Origin: Methylorubrum salsuginis | Lineage (GTDB): Bacteria > Pseudomonadota > Alphaproteobacteria > Rhizobiales > Beijerinckiaceae | Assembly (NCBI RefSeq): GCF_900114375.1 | Contig: NZ_FOSV01000004.1 | Coordinates: 62,001 to 126,000 of the forward strand | Length of the DNA: 64,000 nucleotides | Direction: 5' to 3' | Part shown: one piece after another, positions 60,925 through 64,000 of the stretch | Layout of the letters: each line of letters opens with the position of its first letter | Position numbering within the stretch: position 1 is the stretch's first letter | Notes under the pieces: model-generated | What the model was told of the DNA's origin: nothing | Databases searched by the model: none | The model's input: the letters and a program-made list of their open reading frames with translations, nothing else | Program-made: the position numbers and the translations under genes

Positions 60925-61184
60925 GCGCCGATCTTAGGACGGTCCGCCCGGTTTGTGCATTGCATCAAGCTCGGGCGTGACGGACCGCCGGCCGCATGGC
61001 TGCCCGGCGGATGCTCCCGCTTGCGAGACATGCAGGATGCGCGCCGAGTATGGCGCGAAGCCAGCACATTCGTTGCGGCTGCGGCGGATCGGCCGATTCC
61101 GGTCAATATGCCGCATCGCAGCAAGCCAAGCTTGCGTTGGGCGAATGCCGAAATCCCGCCCGGATCGTGAGATCAACCGGAACG

Positions 61185-62051
61185 ATGCCGCCCGAACTCG
61201 ATCCCCGCCTCACCCCCGCCCGGCCCGACCTCGCCGACATCCGCCTGCGGGGACAAGTCGAGGCGGCGCGCTTCGTCGAGGGCCGGCGCGCCCGCATCGC
61301 CGTGCCCTCCGCCCCCCTACGCCGCCGGCCGGAGCCGCAGGCCGGGCTTGATACGGAAGTCGTGATGGGCGACGCCGTAACGGTCTACGACGTGAGCCAA
61401 AACTTCGCCTTCGCCCAGATCGCCCGCGACGGCTATGTCGGCTACCTGCCTGAAGCCGCCCTCGGTCCCGCCGACCCGGCCCCCACCCACCGGGTCGCGG
61501 CGCTCCGCACCTTCGTCTACCCCGCCCCCGATCTGAAGCGCCCGCATGTCGCGCATCTGAGTCTCGGCGCCGCCTTCGCGGTGGACGGGCGCGAGGGCGA
61601 GTATTGGCGGCTGGCCAATGGCGGCTACGTCTTCGCCGGCCACGCGGTGCCGCTGGATCACGCCGAGCCGGACGCGGTGGCGGTCGCCGAGCGGCTCGTC
61701 GGCACGCCCTATCTCTGGGGCGGGCGCACCAGTCTCGGGCTCGACTGCTCCGGCCTCGTCCAGATCAGCCTGGAATGCGCCGGGCTGACCTGCCCGCGCG
61801 ACGCCGACCAGCAGGAGCGGGCGCTGGGCACCGCGCTCCCCCCCGGCCTCGACGGCTTGCGGCGCGGCGACCTCGTGTTCTGGAAGGGCCATGTCGGGAT
61901 GATGCTCGACGCGACCCGTCTCATCCACGCCAACGGTCATCACATGGCGGTCGCGGTCGAGCCCCTGGCGGTGGCGGTCGAGCGCATCGCCGAGAAGAGT
62001 TTCGGGGCCGTCACCTCGATCCGGCGGTGGGCGGACGGGGCCGCCGCCTGA
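61185..62051 (+). CDS. NlpC/P60-family (C40) cell-wall peptidase
   Basis: The 288-residue protein has two SH3b-like segments (about 40-85, DTEVVMGDAVTVYDVSQNFA, FAQIARDGYVGYL; and about 95-150) followed by the NlpC/P60 domain: VGTPYLWGGRTSLGLDCSGL with catalytic Cys, GDLVFWKGHVGMMLDATRLI with catalytic His, and HANGHHMAV for the third residue. It cleaves peptidoglycan stem peptides, usually gamma-D-Glu-DAP bonds. No signal peptide is visible from the ATG at 61185, so it may recycle muropeptides in the cytoplasm, as related alphaproteobacterial proteins are thought to do. Confidence 0.9.
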   Translation: MPPELDPRLTPARPDLADIRLRGQVEAARFVEGRRARIAVPSAPLRRRPEPQAGLDTEVVMGDAVTVYDVSQNFAFAQIARDGYVGYLPEAALGPADPAPTHRVAALRTFVYPAPDLKRPHVAHLSLGAAFAVDGREGEYWRLANGGYVFAGHAVPLDHAEPDAVAVAERLVGTPYLWGGRTSLGLDCSGLVQISLECAGLTCPRDADQQERALGTALPPGLDGLRRGDLVFWKGHVGMMLDATRLIHANGHHMAVAVEPLAVAVERIAEKSFGAVTSIRRWADGAAA

Positions 62052-62075
62052 CGGCCCCGGATCGCCGGGGACGGT

Positions 62076-63572
62076 TCACGGGCTCCCCGGCCCGCGGCCG
62101 AGACCGGCCAGCGTGAACAGATCGACCGAGAGCTTGGCGCCGACCACGAAGGCGTCGGGGATGTTCTTGGTGCGGAAGGGGAACCGGGTCTGGTCCGGGT
62201 TGACGATGTATTGGAGGTTGGGCGTCAGCCGGATCGCGGGCGAGACCTGAAGCCCATAGTTCAGCTCCATCATGATCTGGTGCTCGGGAATTTTCCGGTC
62301 GATGCCGAGCGAGGCTTGGGCCGCATAGATGTTCGACAGCGCCAGCGGCGAAAATTTTTGGGTGTTGATGACGAAGCCGACCGTGTCGTAGGGCCGCCCG
62401 GCGAAGGTGCCGGTCTGGAGCGCGCCGATCTCCAGGAAATAATCCTCGACCAGTCGTCCGCCGGTGCCGGTCATGGCGACGCCGAACAGCGTCAGGCCCT
62501 GGATCGCGGTCGGATCGGGGCGCCACACCATCTGGTCGAAGCGGGCGTAGACCCCGGATCGCCCGAACCGGGTGCGCGGATCGAGCCCGGTCAGCACCGC
62601 GCGCCCGCCCGCCACGTCCCGCACCGGGTCCGCGTAATCCGAGCGATCGACCCAGCCGCCGATGCCGTAATTGCGCGGCAGCGTGTCGTTGGCGAAGGTC
62701 GTGGAGTAGCCGAGTTCGAACGGTAGGATCGCGCCGGTCGCGCCCTTGGTCGAGAAGTCGAGACCGTTGTCGCCGGGCTGCTGATGCAGCGGGTTTACCT
62801 CGTAGGCGCCGACATGAAAGAACACCTTGTCGGTCAGCCACGCCTTGGCGTGCCCGCCCCAGCTCGCCACCGGCCAGAAGGTGAAGTTCGAGGTCTTGAA
62901 CACGAAGGTCGGGTTGCCGCAGGCCGAGTTCGTCTGAAAATTGCAGTAGATCGGCGAATTGAGGAACGCGATGTTGGCGACCAAGCGCCCGACCTCGATG
63001 TCGAGGCGGTTGTCGAACAGCTTCTGCTGATAGGACAGCAGGGTCAGCCGGGTGGTCTGGCCGCCGCCGTAGATCTCCTGCACGCTGGTGTTGTTGCCGA
63101 TCAGGTCCTGCGACAGGCTTCGGCCGTGGCGGTTGGTGACCGCGACATGGACCGAGCCGCCCGCGATCCCGGCGAGCCGGTTGAGATCGGCGTCGATGCC
63201 GAAGAACAGCTGGCCCGCATACGCCGTGCCCTGGCGGATGCCGCCGACGGGGTTGCCCGCCGCTTGGCCGGTGTAGTTCGCCAGAAACGTCAGGCCGTTG
63301 CCGAGATCGAACGTGCCCGGCGGCAGGGTCGGCGGCGTGGCGCTCTGGCCGAGCACGTCGGCGGCGGCCGCCGCGCTGCCGTCGTTGCCGAAGATTCTTC
63401 GCGACGGGGGCCGGCGGACGACGCGGCGGACCGCCGGGCGGCGGGCGGCCGGGGCGACGACGATGGCGGGCGGTGCGAGGCCGGGTTCGGGTGCTGCACC
63501 TTGCGCGTGCGCCTGCGTGCCGAGCGCCGCACCGAGGCCGAGCATGGCCCATACCGCTGTCACCCCCTTCAT
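62076..63572 (-). CDS. Carbohydrate-selective porin, OprB family
   Basis: The 498-residue precursor starts MKGVTAVWAMLGLGAALGTQ (signal peptide), then an Ala/Pro/Arg-rich stretch of about 45 residues. The barrel begins LTFLANYTGQAAGNPVGGIR and includes LDIEVGRLVANIAFLNSPIY, FPFRTKNIPDAFVVGAKLSV and ends in a beta strand, the OprB layout. It forms an outer-membrane channel for sugars. A fructose PTS permease gene ends 211 bp upstream on the same strand, which suggests fructose as a substrate, but that is inference from position only. Confidence 0.9.
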   Translation of the reverse strand: MKGVTAVWAMLGLGAALGTQAHAQGAAPEPGLAPPAIVVAPAARRPAVRRVVRRPPSRRIFGNDGSAAAAADVLGQSATPPTLPPGTFDLGNGLTFLANYTGQAAGNPVGGIRQGTAYAGQLFFGIDADLNRLAGIAGGSVHVAVTNRHGRSLSQDLIGNNTSVQEIYGGGQTTRLTLLSYQQKLFDNRLDIEVGRLVANIAFLNSPIYCNFQTNSACGNPTFVFKTSNFTFWPVASWGGHAKAWLTDKVFFHVGAYEVNPLHQQPGDNGLDFSTKGATGAILPFELGYSTTFANDTLPRNYGIGGWVDRSDYADPVRDVAGGRAVLTGLDPRTRFGRSGVYARFDQMVWRPDPTAIQGLTLFGVAMTGTGGRLVEDYFLEIGALQTGTFAGRPYDTVGFVINTQKFSPLALSNIYAAQASLGIDRKIPEHQIMMELNYGLQVSPAIRLTPNLQYIVNPDQTRFPFRTKNIPDAFVVGAKLSVDLFTLAGLGRGPGSP

Positions 63573-63744
63573 GTCGTCCCCCCGTGTCGATGATTTTTCA
63601 ATTCAGCTCGTCCGAGCCTCCGATCTGCGCCGGAGCCGGAAGTTTACGGGGCGATGGACTTCGCGAAAGAAGTCTTCGCCGCGTTTTCAAATCTGTGTCG
63701 GTTTTACCGACGGGCGTAGCCCGGACGCCGCATCAGGGTTGTGC

Positions 63745-63782
63745 GGGCTGTTCCCCTCCCCACAAGGGGGAGGGGACAAACG
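63745..63782. repeat. Dispersed repeat family C, copy 3
   Basis: GTTCCCCTCCCCACAAGGGG followed by GAGGGGAC is the end motif of copy 1 (8270-8400). It abuts the stop codon of the PTS gene and lies in the 211-bp gap before the porin gene. Confidence 0.6.
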
Positions 63783-63783
63783 C

Positions 63784-64000
63784 TCACGCCGCCCGCTTCT
63801 TCAGCAACCCGACCAGCAACCCCGTCACCACCGTCCCGGCCACCAGGGCGATCAGCGCGCCGGGCAGGTTCGTCACGGCGTTCGGGATCGGCAGGACGAA
63901 CAGGCCGCCATGCGGCACCTTGAGGGTCACGCCGGAGGTCAGCGCGAGGGCGCCGGCCACCGCGGAGCCTGCCACCATGGAGGGGATCACCCGCAGCGGA
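63784..64000 (-). CDS. Fructose PTS permease (EIIC end), C-terminal part only
   Basis: Only the last 71 residues are visible; the gene continues past the right edge. The segment [20 protein letters not shown], then [19 protein letters not shown] and a final helix ([20 protein letters not shown]) matches the C-terminal membrane region of fructose-type EIIC. It would transport and phosphorylate fructose together with PTS proteins outside the window. The gene symbol fruA is likely but cannot be confirmed from this part. Confidence 0.82.
   Translation of the reverse strand, partial: PLRVIPSMVAGSAVAGALALTSGVTLKVPHGGLFVLPIPNAVTNLPGALIALVAGTVVTGLLVGLLKKRAA

Overview
The window is high-GC DNA (strong G/C bias at codon third positions) from an alphaproteobacterium, most likely Methylobacterium or Methylorubrum. 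The genus is an inference from recalled family patterns: FlbT beside short flagellins, a Tat-type malate:quinone oxidoreductase, a PQQ-pathway accessory operon, a partial LOV histidine kinase and many small exported proteins. No rRNA, tRNA, CRISPR array, phage block or transposase was seen. It reads as chromosomal DNA with housekeeping genes (rpmG, yebC, panB, minCDE, typA, msrB) among accessory genes.

Layout. 1-4.8 kb: truncated blue-light kinase, a 42-bp palindrome, two small hypotheticals, flbT, then two tandem flagellins. 4.8-13 kb: PepSY membrane protein, Tat-exported Mqo behind an operator-like inverted repeat, class A PBP, exported hypothetical, ModE-like regulator. 13-19 kb: small genes, outer-membrane beta-barrel protein, rpmG diverging from yebC, alpha/beta hydrolase. 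19-27 kb, minus strand: YcjF and YcjX (overlapping), a large GAF/PAS hybrid histidine kinase, an O-antigen ligase-like protein. 27-33 kb: CobW-type GTPase, small exported proteins, and a TetR gene diverging from a four-gene periplasmic operon (metallo-hydrolase, SoxYZ-like carrier, CXXXCW rhodanese-like protein, thioredoxin) of the kind that accompanies PQQ-dependent oxidation. 33-37 kb: panB, small proteins (one ending in a sliding-clamp-binding-like motif), cytochrome P450. 37-46 kb: minC-minD-minE, a BamE-like exported protein, an RTX calcium-binding protein, a second minC, a DUF2254 protein, typA. 46.6-53.7 kb, minus strand: nucleotide-sugar genes (rfbF, rfbG, C-methyltransferase, 3,5-epimerase, epimerase/reductase) behind a two-domain glycosyltransferase; together they predict a CDP-activated, C-methylated 6-deoxyhexose for a surface glycan, which may connect with the ligase at 25-26.7 kb. 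53.9-64 kb: MarR regulator, DMT transporter, degenerate CYTH protein with a repetitive tail, msrB, BrkB-type membrane protein, SDR, NlpC/P60 peptidase, OprB porin and the end of a fructose PTS permease.

Three dispersed intergenic repeat families occur: A (hairpin pair, four loci), B (about 115 bp, MITE-like, two full copies and one partial) and C (short G/C-rich, three loci). Functions come from motifs read by eye; no database search was possible.
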